Assembly: GCF_000227115.2 (NCBI RefSeq) | Contig: NC_016485.2 | Location: forward strand, 1,464,025 to 1,528,024 | Origin: Naumovozyma dairenensis CBS 421 | Taxonomy: Eukaryota; Ascomycota; Saccharomycetes; Saccharomycetales; Saccharomycetaceae | Reading direction: 5' to 3' | DNA: 64,000 nucleotides | Shown: piece after piece, positions 52,290 to 63,549 of the stretch | How the letters are laid out: the number at the start of each line of letters is the position of its first letter | How positions within the stretch are numbered: the stretch's first letter is position 1 | The notes under the pieces: generated by a model | Seen by the model: the letters and a program-made list of their open reading frames with translations, nothing else | Databases searched by the model: none | What the model was told of the DNA's origin: nothing | Position numbers and translations under genes: made by a program

Positions 52290-52345
52290 TTTTGTGGATT
52301 GAGCAATTGAATTAGAAAAAGTTAGGATATGTTTTCAAAGAACAA

Positions 52346-54420
52346 AACTTGGATTAGATGAAAGTAGAGGAAGTAGAGAAATGGAAACATTTGTAATTGT
52401 TTCTACAATTGTCTTGTAAAAATTCTTGACACTTTATATTAAAGATATTACATTTTTGTGTCATAAAATTAGGTAACCGTAGGGACGGCGCTTTCGAGAC
52501 AAAGTGTAACTTTGTGTCCTGTATTGTCGACTTTAAACGTAAGATAGAGAAGTCCGATTCTGAGAGGGCGCCTTGGGTAAAAGGATATCCTCCATACCCT
52601 CAGAAAAAAAAGGTACTCCTTTCTGTATCATTTCATCAAGGAATACAATGGTAGTTATTCTGAATAGGACCTGCTGAAGTTTTGAGAAACTATTTTTTTT
52701 TTTTAGCTCTGCAGTTGTAGCTGAAAAACCTATCTTGCCATCTTAGTGGTCCTATACTTGGTCCATATGTACACACGTTCCCGGACTTCACTTCTTTTTC
52801 ATATACAACTTCTCATTATAGATACTAGAAACAATCACGCTTAATGGAGAGTATATTAATCCTATACGTGAGTAAATTTACCAGTACCCATCCTTATTTC
52901 TGTAACGGTATCCTCTTTAAGTAACAAAATGATTTCAATTCATCTTTTTGAGTACTTTCGATTCCCCACATCAACTTATCCATTAATTCGTACTCTCCAC
53001 TAATGTTTGTAGTCATGACAACAAATATAGTGTTGTTGTAGAAGACATAAGTTGAGGTGACTATCCGACTCCGGCCGAAAATAATACTACGAAAACTGGA
53101 TAAATTATAGGAAAGAGGTTGATACTAAAGCACCTGATATCTTAATCGAGGATATTTATATACACGTATATATTTATTAGGGTATTGAAATTGGGGTTGT
53201 TCTCCTTGTTTTTAAGGGAGACCAAGCTGACAAACTGTTGTGTAGCCGATAGAAATCAAGACGAAGTTACAAGTCTCTCACCTTGGATGAAAGAGCTCGG
53301 ATAGCATTCATATGAACTTATACTATGGTAAAGGAAATATATAAGACAATGTGTTCATAAACTGGTCACTGGAATTATTATAAAATGAAAGTGCGATGGA
53401 CACAATAACTATGTTATGTATAATTAAATCCAGAATATTCTAGAGTAGGTATAAAAAATTGTACAACTCTGTATCTTTCATCGACTCCTTTCTTATCTAC
53501 TCTCTAGTTCAGCTAGACATTTTAAACCAACATATTATAGTTATACTAGATTTAGATTTAACATTGGACATACAAGCCATTTCAAACTGTCAATCTTTTT
53601 TATTAACGATACGCGTAAACTGTCTTCGAAGCGTACGGCCATTTATTAGTGGACTTCGGGCCGTGGCTTAGAAAATGCGACGCGTAAAATAAATTCCCCT
53701 AGATCAAAGGTAAAGTTAGCGGTTTACACAGTCATTAGACTAATTGAATATTTACTGTATTTTATATAATAGAAGCGGGAGATCAGGTTACAGTTTTCTC
53801 TTCGTTTAGTTGAACCAGAAATAAAATACTAAAATATTTATCCCCGAAGCCAGGGGGTCATGACATTCCCTGCTAGTTTTTGTATGCGTTCTTGAACTCC
53901 AGTTAATCGATATACCATCCAATTTAAAAACTGATTTAACCAGCCCAATGAAACAAAGTTATCTTGACGTAGCATTGAATCCTAATTTTGAAGAGGAAAA
54001 CTGGTTATTTGTTTGAATCGTACCGAATATGAGTATCCGGGTGGGACACAAGTGTGCATTCTATGCACTTGAACATTAGGCTACTCTGCTAACAATATTT
54101 ACATTCTCTAGCTTTATACGGACATGTGTATATTTTATGTGGTTTAAGCCTCACTCCATCTAATAAGGGAAAGCAAAAGTAGGCTTATAAGGGTAGAGAC
54201 TTCTAATTGGCAGGTTATGCCTTTAAATGTCTCGTTGAAGATCCTTGGTAAGAGATCTCTGGACAATACTAGTTTGCTGATAACATAGTGGGGAAGGGTT
54301 CCCAATACATGCACTACGTACGTAAATATTAGTTAATATATACCGCATTTCCTTTCCATCTCTTCTATTATAAGTTCAAATTAACCTAATTTATCTATAC
54401 AAACGCGTAAAGTTTAACGT
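52346..54420. other. Gene-free region
   Basis: Two kilobases with no supported gene. Minor points: an imperfect palindrome GACAAAGT-GTA-ACTTTGTG near 52498-52516, a T tract near 52692-52703, and a 70-codon open frame at 53459-53671 that is not convincing. Confidence 0.45.
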
Positions 54421-54429
54421 AAATGTTGG

Positions 54430-54740
54430 TGGACTATTTCCCTTTTGGGCCTGGTTCTTCCTCATTAACCGCGGGCTTGTTACCAATTCTCACGAGAGCC
54501 AACGGGCTCCCTCCCGAGGCTCTCTCCCGGGGCGCTCTTTCGGGCGGAGGATACTATATATTTTCCCCAGGGGCCCAGCAGATTCAGCGAGTGGAGCCGT
54601 GGCGGGAACTTTATTACGTTTCGGTATCATTTTTCCGCGGCAGCTTTTCCCGTCTAAGTCTCAAGTCGGTGAACTGTCGGCGGCAGCAGTGGTAGTGGCA
54701 CTGGCCGTGGGAGCCGGTGATAGAACTTCCGACGTCACTG
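54430..54740. other. GC-rich hairpin island upstream of PBS2
   Basis: About 300 bp of high G+C in a strongly AT-rich setting. It contains a strong hairpin at 54494-54524 (GAGAGCC-aa-CGGG, loop CTCCCT, CCCG-a-GGCTCTC, 11 paired bases with small bulges). A second is at 54526-54544 (CCCG...CGGG), and CCCCAGGGG lies at 54565-54573. A 90-codon open frame crosses it but is probably a by-product of low stop-codon density. It could be a structured RNA, a GC-cluster-like element or foreign DNA; I do not recognise it. Confidence 0.6.
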
Positions 54741-55368
54741 TATCGTCTATCTAAACGTAGTCTATGGTGAATTTCGGGAAGGTGGCTCTTTAAGTACAAA
54801 AGTTTAAAACTAGGCAAACAACAAAGAGACAAAATTGCCCTTTCAGGTTTTAAAGTATATAACACCCCACTCCACCCTGTAAACTCCCCAAACAAGCGCG
54901 ATAACCTTCCGGAGAAGGTTGAAATAGTGTACCGTTACATTGATCCTCTTGAGTCTCGGGAAAATTGTCGATAAAGGCAAGATAGAAAGATACACTTTAT
55001 AATTCAAGAGGCAAAGAAAAAACACCTAACTTTGTTACTCACCATCACCAATATTCCGAACTCTGTATTCCATTCCATCAATTTCTTGGATCGACTATAT
55101 TCTTAGGTACCCTCAAAACGGATACATAGCCAACGAAGAAAACTAGAGAAGACAATAGGCAAATATTTCACTGCTTTACGATAGCGAAAACAACAGCAAC
55201 AACTAAACCTACAGTCCCTAAATTGGAAGTGCAAGGAAGAAAGATATACAAGAATATTTTAAATATTTCTTAACTTCGAAAGTAGTCTTTGATATCGCAG
55301 AAAAGGTACCATTCAAATTTTTTATTTTATTCTTTTTGGTCCCCCAGTTTTTTCCGTTTTATTGAAAT
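54741..55368 (+). promoter_or_regulatory. PBS2 promoter and leader region
   Basis: The 630 bp before the PBS2 ATG. The last 60 bp are T/C-rich (TTTTTATTTTATTC-like), typical of a yeast leader. No specific site was called. Confidence 0.4.
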
Positions 55369-57756
55369 ATGACTGAATCGTTTTCTAAATTATCTATAAA
55401 TGATACCAATGAACGAGATACGAAAGGATCCCACAGGAATAGTTTTATTACGGCAAGTGATGAATTGATGCATACTCCAAATTCTGAACGTCCCATTTCT
55501 CCAGTTCAAAACAAAACTCCTACAACTATCAACTCTATAAACGTTAAAAGAACCTCCTCGACATCTTCAAACTATGAAAATATTAATGCAAACTTACATG
55601 CTCGTGTAAAAGCATTCCAAGAACAACGTGCATTAAAAAGATCTACCAGTATTGGTAGCAATAAAAGTGAACATGATTCCAATCAAAACAATCAAAATCA
55701 ACAGGTGTCATCACCATCTTCAGTATCATCTGGTTCTTCAGTTTCACAACAAAGGATACAAGAACATGTACAAGTTCAATTACAACAGCAATCTCAAATT
55801 CAACCGCAGTTACAGCCAGGAAAGATTCAACAAATAGTGAATAAACCATTGCCCCCTTTGCCACCAACAAGTATCACCACTAATATATCTTCATTCTCAT
55901 CTTCATCTTCAACAAGGGAAGAACAAACTATGATACAAAACATGCATTTACCAGCAACAATAAAGAAAGATACAAATAAACAAGAAATATCATATAAAAA
56001 TAATAAACATACAAACCTATCTGATCAAAATTTACCTTCATCATTATCAAACTATCAAGATACACAAAATTCTGTAGAAAAAACTTTGGAAAGCCTACGA
56101 AATAAAAAGATATTCATAGAAAAAATACTTCGGACGGTTCAACATGTAGAATACCCAAACTCCATATCGCAATTGAATCCAACAAGAAGGGCACCAAGGA
56201 GACCCTTATCGATAGCACCAATAACTGCTTCTACCACCAATACTACCAGCACATTGGGAATAAGTACGAATACAGCTAATGTAACAAAAACTTCAACAGT
56301 ACCATCTTCAATAAGTCATCATCAACTACCAACAATATCATCAACTAATACTCCAACGATAGAACGTCCAAAGCAAAGTTTAAGTGCTCGACGTGGACTC
56401 AAATTACCATTAGGAGGAATGTCTTTGAAAATGTTAAATAAATTACCATCACCGTCAGCACAACAAACTAATAATAATCAACAAGAGGCATTTGCCGCAT
56501 CACCATCTAATAAAAATCATTCCTCTAATCTTAATACATCGAACAATGGTAAAAGGTCCAATCCGGGTTCTTTGATAAATGCTATTCAAAGCACAGCCAC
56601 ATCGTCAAGTAACAATGAACAACATGACACAGAGGGTACTAACCCATCTTCATCTGTGAATAGTAACGGAAGTGGTAGTGGTAGTGGTAGCGGTGGTATT
56701 TTTGCCAATTTTTCTAAATATGTAGATATTAAATCTGGTTCACTGAACTTCGCTGGTAAGTTATCATTATCATCTAAGGGAATTTATTTTAATAATGGTT
56801 CTAGTTCCAAAATTACATTGGAGGAATTAGAATTTTTGGAAGAAATTGGTCACGGGAATTATGGGAACGTTTCAAAAGTTTTACATAAACCAACCAATAT
56901 TATCATGGCTATGAAAGAGGTTAGATTGGAATTAGATGAAGCTAAATTTAGACAAATCTTAATGGAATTGGAAGTTTTGCATAAATGCCAATCTCCTTAC
57001 GTGGTAGATTTCTATGGTGCATTCTTTATTGAAGGAGCTGTCTATATGTGTATGGAATATATGGATGGTGGTTCACTGGATAAAATCTATAGTCAAGATC
57101 CAGAAATTGGCGGAATTGATGAGCCACAATTGGCTGTTATTACCACTGCTGTGATTAGAGGTCTAAAAGTCTTAAAAGATGAACATAATATTATTCATCG
57201 AGATGTCAAACCGACTAACATCTTATGTTCCGCCAAACAAGGTACTATCAAGTTATGTGATTTCGGAGTTTCCGGGAATTTAGTAGCATCAATGGCCAAG
57301 ACAAATATCGGTTGTCAATCATATATGGCTCCAGAACGTATCAAGTCATTCAATCCTGATATGGCTACATATACAGTCCAATCTGATATTTGGTCCCTGG
57401 GATTAAGTATATTAGAAATGGCATTGGGAAGGTATCCATATCCACCGGAAACATTTGATAACATATTTTCACAATTAAGTGCTATCGTTGATGGTCCACC
57501 TCCACAATTACCTTCCGATAAGTTTAGTAAAGAAGCTCAAGATTTTGTTAGTTTATGTTTACAAAAAATTCCTGAAAGAAGATTGAATTACTCAGCATTA
57601 TTAGAACACCCATGGTTAGTCAAATATAGAGATGTGGATGTTGGTATGAGTGATTACTTAACAAGTAGGCTGGAGAAAAGGAAGAAAATACTTGCTGAAA
57701 AGGGTGAAGATAGTTTACGAAAACGTGTCCCAGCACTACATATGGGAGGACTTTAA
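55369..57756 (+). CDS. PBS2: Pbs2 MAP kinase kinase of the HOG osmostress pathway
   Basis: Scaffold and MAPKK that receives input from Sho1-Ste11 and Ssk2/Ssk22 and phosphorylates Hog1. 795 residues (S. cerevisiae 668); the extra length is in a Gln/Asn/Ser-rich N-terminal half. NKPLPPLPPTS near 162-172 is the likely Sho1 SH3-binding proline motif. The kinase domain, about 486-750, has glycine loop 494-499, ATP-site Lys516, catalytic Asp612 in HRD and DFG at 631-633. Activation-loop sites are Ser641 and Thr645 in ASMAKTNIG. A Gly-Ser repeat (about 438-443) lies before the domain. Confidence 0.97.
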   Translation: MTESFSKLSINDTNERDTKGSHRNSFITASDELMHTPNSERPISPVQNKTPTTINSINVKRTSSTSSNYENINANLHARVKAFQEQRALKRSTSIGSNKSEHDSNQNNQNQQVSSPSSVSSGSSVSQQRIQEHVQVQLQQQSQIQPQLQPGKIQQIVNKPLPPLPPTSITTNISSFSSSSSTREEQTMIQNMHLPATIKKDTNKQEISYKNNKHTNLSDQNLPSSLSNYQDTQNSVEKTLESLRNKKIFIEKILRTVQHVEYPNSISQLNPTRRAPRRPLSIAPITASTTNTTSTLGISTNTANVTKTSTVPSSISHHQLPTISSTNTPTIERPKQSLSARRGLKLPLGGMSLKMLNKLPSPSAQQTNNNQQEAFAASPSNKNHSSNLNTSNNGKRSNPGSLINAIQSTATSSSNNEQHDTEGTNPSSSVNSNGSGSGSGSGGIFANFSKYVDIKSGSLNFAGKLSLSSKGIYFNNGSSSKITLEELEFLEEIGHGNYGNVSKVLHKPTNIIMAMKEVRLELDEAKFRQILMELEVLHKCQSPYVVDFYGAFFIEGAVYMCMEYMDGGSLDKIYSQDPEIGGIDEPQLAVITTAVIRGLKVLKDEHNIIHRDVKPTNILCSAKQGTIKLCDFGVSGNLVASMAKTNIGCQSYMAPERIKSFNPDMATYTVQSDIWSLGLSILEMALGRYPYPPETFDNIFSQLSAIVDGPPPQLPSDKFSKEAQDFVSLCLQKIPERRLNYSALLEHPWLVKYRDVDVGMSDYLTSRLEKRKKILAEKGEDSLRKRVPALHMGGL

Positions 57757-58549
57757 TTGCTTATGTCTTCACCATACATATTCCCACTTTAACACTTTCT
57801 CAAATCATATTCCTTCATACATCATTTTTTTAAGCTGTTATGTTCTTTCATGAACTTTCAACCTTATTTCTTTTGCATTATATGTATTTATGTAATTTTT
57901 TTTGTATTATTAATATCTATATCAATACATGACTACAATCTGTCCGCTTTAGATGATATTCTATAATCTATGTGCCCCGTCTTCATGTTACAAGCGGTAT
58001 GAACTTAAATTAATCTCAAGAAAATTTCACCGTACATGGAACAACATTAAACCACAGGAACACAGAAATCCACAAAGATAATTCAGAAAACGGACTTCCT
58101 ATCTTGGAAATTCAACCATTTGTTAGTCTTATTAGTGGACTAAACCACTTGCTAATCCTTTTATCAAATCTTCCGAAGCCTGCCGATTTTATCACTGTTC
58201 ACATTACTTTTCGGCTTTTTCCACCGGGCGCCAAAAAAATGTAAAAATAACAATACAAATGCCAGATGATATTTATCTGAATAGATCACGAGTCGCAATA
58301 CCAAATATCTCATAATCTCTGTCCTTGCAGGTAAATATCTAAATAACAGCAGTATTCCAACTTACCTATTATACTTAGAAACAAGATTTATCTCTGAAAC
58401 AATAAACTGTTTATTTGGAGCCTTTTGCATCCGACGAGGAGCGTTCAGAAGAACTTTTACTTTTTATTACCTCACGGTGGGCTTTAAAACAAAAACAAAC
58501 AAACTAGGTTTTCCTCTACCGTTTTTTTGAAGTTTCTGTATATCATTAA
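57757..58549. promoter_or_regulatory. PBS2 3' region and TRK1 promoter
   Basis: The 793 bp between two plus-strand genes. No gene, RNA or repeat recognised. The PBS2 3' end is marked by TTTTTTTGTATTATTAATAT-like AT-rich sequence near 57898-57917. Confidence 0.45.
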
Positions 58550-61500
58550 ATGCAACTTCGCCGAAGGTTGAGTCGTGTTTCGACATTGACTCCATTTACT
58601 ATCCCATACAAAAAAACTTTAGGCCATAAATTACGTGATTTCATAGATGAGTTAGGTCAGAAATTTACACCAATAAAGAAATATATATTCCCCAATTTTA
58701 TTGCCGTTCATTATTTTTATATCATTTCATTGACTATCATTGCTTCAATATTGATGTACCCTATCAAAAATGCCAGATATATCGATATTTTATTTTTGGC
58801 CGCAGGCGCTACAACACAAGGTGGTCTAAATACTGTAGATCTGAACGGCCTTACATTGTACCAGCAATTGATAATATATTTAACATGTATGCTTTCTACG
58901 CCGATCATCATTCATGGTTGTTTAGCGTTCGTTAGATTATACTGGTTCGAAAGATATTTTGATGGTATTAGAGACTCCTCAAAGAGAAATTTTGAGATAA
59001 GGAGAACAAAAACAACTTATAGAAAGAGAATTAACTGCAAGGACAAAAACGAATATGTCCCATCAAGCTTATTCAAGATCGCATTTTTTTCAGTCCCGCA
59101 AAGAAGAGATGATTTCCAAGAAAAGTTATTCAGTGGTAAAATGGTCAATAGAGATGAACAAGAATCCATCAATGATACAATTACTGGCCATAGTCGTTAT
59201 GCAGCCATACGCCCACAGGCTAATTCCCACAATTCTGACTCCAACAGCTCCTCAGTACCAACTTCTAGTTCAACAAAGGACGAGGCATCGGTTACTAAAC
59301 CATATATAAATCATACACTAGGGGTTTCCGAACCACAAATACGGCATAATGATGGGAGCTTTGATAGAGATTATGAGGATGAGACTGAAAACTTTGCTAG
59401 AAGGAGGATGTCAGAAGATATTTTGCCTGAAGATATGTATCGATCTATCATGCTGTTAAGGAATCAACATGATGATGCAAAAGAAGATGATGGACCTGCA
59501 CTAATTGTGAAGGCCCCAACAGGAAGAAGCTTGAATTTTTATGACAGAGAAATAAGTCCAAAGGACATCACTGAAAATTCTTTACAACCGAGACCTGCAG
59601 ATATAATAGACAACAACAGCTCAGCAGTGGAATCACTTTCCACTTTTGGCAATATACCGAACAGCAGAAATGACAGTGAAAATGCATCCGATCGTAGTAC
59701 AGATTTCAACAACGTCGAATCTGGGGCAGATTTATCAGATACTGAAGGGGTTCTGTCTCCACATAGTTCTCGGCAAAGTCTAGGCTCTATTAGCCCGAAA
59801 ACAAGATCTAGATCTCCCGTATCAAACAAACATTACATGTTGAATTCAGAATGGAAACCAGATGAGGCAAATATACTGAATAGACAACGTCCAACTATTC
59901 AATTCGATATCACAAAACCCCCAAAGAGACGGTTACAACGAGAGAGACAAATAAAAGCACATAATGCTACCATGGAGGTAGATTCACCAAGATCATACTT
60001 TGCTCATACCCGAAGATCAAGCCGAAATATATTCAAACATATACCGAAGGGGAGGCGAATACGGCAAAAAATCAAAAGAAGCTTATCCACAGGTTCCACA
60101 GAAAAACGTACTGGGAAGAGTACAAGGCGTTCACGTGGACAATACACTGAACATGATGGAGATAATGAAGAGTATTTTGCAGATGATGAAACAGACGACG
60201 AACAAGAAAATCTGAGCAGTAACAATAATGTTAACCGAACCCATTGGGAAGAAACTGTTTCTAGACCACCTTTGAGGCAGAATAGATCATCATTCGATAA
60301 TTCTCAGGGTCACGATATCGTACATCCCTTACATAAATCAAGGACCTACGACCAAGCATTGGTGAAAACGCTAGATGAGTTGGCAAGGAAGCCTGATTTC
60401 CAAAAGGTAATATATGAAGATTGGAAAGCCAAACATAGGAAGAGCAGCGCATTTCCGCATTTTGAAAGTCATTTCCCCCAAAACAAACGTGCCTCTGTAC
60501 TATTCAAAGGAGATAGACCCCTCGGCCATCCCGGCCATGGATCAGACCAGTATAGTTCTGATTCTCATCCTAACCCATCTAGTATGAATGAAGATGATGG
60601 TTATCTCCAAAGTCTTGAAAGTACCAATGCCAACAAGCCCGACATTGATGAAGAAGGAAACTATTATGGACTACATTTCGACCCTGATATAAATTTTTCT
60701 CGCCCTCATGGGCACATAGAAAGAACAATGAGTACCAATTACTTGTCCTGGCAACCAACCATAGGACGTAATTCTAATTTTTATGGTTTAACGCAAAGAC
60801 AGAAAGATGAGCTAGGCGGTGTTGAATACAGAGCTATCAAGTTACTGTGCAGAATTCTTCTTGCTTATTACATTGGCTTCAATATCATGGCATTTGTGAT
60901 GTTAGTCCCATGGATCTGTGTTCGTAAACATTACATATCCATTGTTAGAGATGATGGTATTTCACCTGCATGGTGGGGATTTTTCACTGCTATGAGTGCA
61001 TTCTCTGACCTAGGATTAACATTGACGCCTGATTCCATGTCATCATTCAATAAAGCTATCTATCCATTACTTACCATGGCATGGTTTATTATTATCGGTA
61101 ATACGGGGTTTCCTATATTATTAAGATTTATCATTTGGATCATGTTTAAACTGGCACCTGATTTGTCGCAATTGAAAGAAAGCCTTGGATTTTTACTGGA
61201 TCATCCCCGTCGTTGCTTTACTTTGTTATTTCCAAGCGCAGCCACCTGGTGGCTTTTATTGATCTTATTATTTTTAAATTTTACCGATTTAATTTTATTT
61301 GTCATTTTAGATTTTGGCTCTTCGTACCTAGACGGTATTGGAAGAGGATACAAAGTTGTAATGGGATTATTTCAAGGTGTTTGTACCAGAACTGCTGGCT
61401 TTTCTGTCATGGATTTAAGTAAGCTACATGCGGCAATCCAAGTTTCTTACATGCTAATGATGTACGTTTCGGTCTTGCCATTAGCCATTTCTATAAGAAG

Positions 61501-62296
61501 AACGAATGTCTATGAGGAACAGTCTTTAGGAATATATGGTGAGATACGTACACCGGAAGAAATAGAAGAAGAAGAGGAAGAAGAGGATGGAGAGCATAGT
61601 GATGATGAACAAGATGACAATAATGAAGAAGAGTATGACGAGAGCTCAAACAATGAAGAGGACAGTACGGAAACGTCTGGCTCATCAAGAAGCTCGAATA
61701 AGAAAAAGAACATGAGGAAAACTAAGAAAGTATCTACGAGATCTTTCATTGGAGCGCACTTAAGAAGACAGTTATCCTTTGATCTTTGGTTCTTATTCTT
61801 GGGGCTCTTTATTATCTGTATCTGTGAGAATGGTAAAATTAAGGATGATGCTGCACCAGCTTTCAATGTATTTTCAATCTTGTTTGAGATTGTTAGTGCT
61901 TATGGTACTGTTGGGTTATCGCTTGGATATCCAAATACAAATCAATCATTCTCTGGCCGACTTACTGTATTGTCAAAGTTAGTAATTATTGCCATGTTAA
62001 TTAGGGGAAGAAATAGAGGTTTGCCATATTCTTTGGACCGTGCAATTATGTTGCCAAGTGATAGGTTAGAACACATTGACCATATCGAAGACCTAAAGCT
62101 CAAAAAAAGAAGCGCCATCTCAAAAAGCGATAGTCAATCGAATAGAGATCCAATGAACAGTTATGTAAAGAATGGAACAAGGTGGATACGACGAGGATTA
62201 AAGAAAAGTTTTACATTACCCCCTCAGCAACGCCAATCTTCAGCTGCTACATCTGCAAGATCTCATTTCTTGTCCGAAAGAAGTAACGAACAATAG
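58550..62296 (+). CDS. TRK1: Trk1 high-affinity potassium transporter
   Basis: Plasma-membrane K+ uptake system of the SKT/Trk-HKT family, 1248 residues (S. cerevisiae 1235). It is built from four M1-P-M2 units. Selectivity-loop segments are recognisable as ATTQGGLNTVD (unit 1, about 86-96), SAFSDLGLTL (unit 2), CTRTAGFSVMDL (unit 3) and YGTVGLSLGYP (unit 4). A long hydrophilic cytosolic loop of about 600 residues separates units 1 and 2, as in Trk1 (Trk2 has a much shorter one). A second acidic loop lies between units 3 and 4. The Lys/Arg-rich tail ends after the last helix. Neighbours PBS2 and URA2 confirm YJL129C. Confidence 0.96.
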   Translation: MQLRRRLSRVSTLTPFTIPYKKTLGHKLRDFIDELGQKFTPIKKYIFPNFIAVHYFYIISLTIIASILMYPIKNARYIDILFLAAGATTQGGLNTVDLNGLTLYQQLIIYLTCMLSTPIIIHGCLAFVRLYWFERYFDGIRDSSKRNFEIRRTKTTYRKRINCKDKNEYVPSSLFKIAFFSVPQRRDDFQEKLFSGKMVNRDEQESINDTITGHSRYAAIRPQANSHNSDSNSSSVPTSSSTKDEASVTKPYINHTLGVSEPQIRHNDGSFDRDYEDETENFARRRMSEDILPEDMYRSIMLLRNQHDDAKEDDGPALIVKAPTGRSLNFYDREISPKDITENSLQPRPADIIDNNSSAVESLSTFGNIPNSRNDSENASDRSTDFNNVESGADLSDTEGVLSPHSSRQSLGSISPKTRSRSPVSNKHYMLNSEWKPDEANILNRQRPTIQFDITKPPKRRLQRERQIKAHNATMEVDSPRSYFAHTRRSSRNIFKHIPKGRRIRQKIKRSLSTGSTEKRTGKSTRRSRGQYTEHDGDNEEYFADDETDDEQENLSSNNNVNRTHWEETVSRPPLRQNRSSFDNSQGHDIVHPLHKSRTYDQALVKTLDELARKPDFQKVIYEDWKAKHRKSSAFPHFESHFPQNKRASVLFKGDRPLGHPGHGSDQYSSDSHPNPSSMNEDDGYLQSLESTNANKPDIDEEGNYYGLHFDPDINFSRPHGHIERTMSTNYLSWQPTIGRNSNFYGLTQRQKDELGGVEYRAIKLLCRILLAYYIGFNIMAFVMLVPWICVRKHYISIVRDDGISPAWWGFFTAMSAFSDLGLTLTPDSMSSFNKAIYPLLTMAWFIIIGNTGFPILLRFIIWIMFKLAPDLSQLKESLGFLLDHPRRCFTLLFPSAATWWLLLILLFLNFTDLILFVILDFGSSYLDGIGRGYKVVMGLFQGVCTRTAGFSVMDLSKLHAAIQVSYMLMMYVSVLPLAISIRRTNVYEEQSLGIYGEIRTPEEIEEEEEEEDGEHSDDEQDDNNEEEYDESSNNEEDSTETSGSSRSSNKKKNMRKTKKVSTRSFIGAHLRRQLSFDLWFLFLGLFIICICENGKIKDDAAPAFNVFSILFEIVSAYGTVGLSLGYPNTNQSFSGRLTVLSKLVIIAMLIRGRNRGLPYSLDRAIMLPSDRLEHIDHIEDLKLKKRSAISKSDSQSNRDPMNSYVKNGTRWIRRGLKKSFTLPPQQRQSSAATSARSHFLSERSNEQ

Positions 62297-63549
62297 ATTA
62301 TCGCCTATTATAAACTTTTATTGAATCATATACTTTATACAATTATGTAGTTAAAGTAACTAAAATAGCATTTGCATAATAGCATCAGAACTACTCTTTT
62401 TCTTTCGAATTGCCTATGACATCTCAGCTGAGATTGGTGAGGACTCCTACTGTAAATAAGCCATCTGACTTAAAAGCTCGATGTATCTAAGCTCCGAATA
62501 CCCTATAATTAACTATTCCGACAAAGATCTTCATAAGGAGCACTTTTGGCATCCCATAAAATTCTGCTTTTAGCTACCAAATTTGATATATGCAATACAT
62601 TCTCTGGGTACCAGTACGGTTTAAACTTTAATCTGCATTTGAAGAAATGTCGCGATGACCAGGGTTTTATTCTCTTAAGAAACATCGAAGGTTTATATTT
62701 AATCAGTACACCACACTATAAGGTGTATGAAGGACAATTTTTAAAATATTATGTGGTGCACCAAAAATATGGACAAATAATGACATTTTGTAAAGATTTG
62801 TTACATATACTCAAGACATTTCAGAAGTGAGAAACAATTTACAAGAAATCGCCATCGGTCTTTTCCGCATATTTCCTGAATATAAATACTACATGAAATT
62901 TCCAAGGTATCGTTTCGATTCTGTCTTCTCTTTCCTTTACGGTACAGAAAAAAAGAAGTATATTTTAATCAAACCAATTTTGTTTCTTGGAATATGTGGT
63001 CGTATACCTATTCTACTTCTTCTGTATAACTACTTTTTAGTCTTGTTTTTCTTCCAAGTATACCAAAGAAAATCTAAATTCATCTATTCAGCCAATTTCT
63101 TTTACGGATCAATAGCCATTTTTGAACAACCAAGGTTTAACTAGAGGTAGAAATTATTAAACAGATACTATTTCATATTTCTATACCAAAGTATGTTATA
63201 TCTCTTCCTTTGCCTCCTTATTTTGCAAGGAGAATTTTCGAGAAGTCCGCTTGGTTGGAAAATTTCCAACAGTAGAGTCAAAACATGAAGTTAAAAGAGT
63301 CAATTTTTTCAAGCCGTCCCTTGAGTTCACCAAACTGAAAAAGCCCTGGAACATCACTCTCGAGGTAGGATCCGTAGTCTACTACATGAGAAGAACCATA
63401 GTTGCGTCTTATAAGGATGGACCTCATCTCGACCTACATATATATATTTAAGATTATAATACTAACTAATGCACATTGTCACTACTTGTTTATGTTACAG
63501 GAACTTGAAAAAGCAAACGAACTTTAAAAAAAATATACAAGATTTCAAA
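62297..63549 (+). promoter_or_regulatory. TRK1-URA2 intergenic region with URA2 promoter/leader
   Basis: A 1.25-kb spacer. Three open frames (62546-62830, 62827-63144, 63251-63451) exist; the first two lack an ATG start (TTG, GTG), and none resembles a known protein. The last 360 bp contain a complete set of yeast splice signals, listed separately. Confidence 0.5.
63191..63500 (+). other. Candidate spliceosomal intron in the URA2 5' leader
   Basis: The perfect yeast donor GTATGT is at 63191-63196, the perfect branch heptamer TACTAAC at 63460-63466, and the acceptor CAG ends at 63500, 34 nt after the branch heptamer. The intron would be 310 nt, in the usual range for long yeast introns, and would end 49 nt before the URA2 ATG. 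The same TACTAAC appears only once more by eye in the window, without a matching donor. I do not know of a leader intron in S. cerevisiae URA2, so this needs RNA evidence. Confidence 0.45.

Noticed and set aside
54423..54695. 90-codon frame across the GC island
   Set aside because: High G+C lowers stop frequency; no recognisable protein features; treated as part of the island.
62546..63144. Two adjacent open frames upstream of URA2
   Set aside because: They start with TTG and GTG, not ATG, overlap by a few bases, and resemble nothing known.
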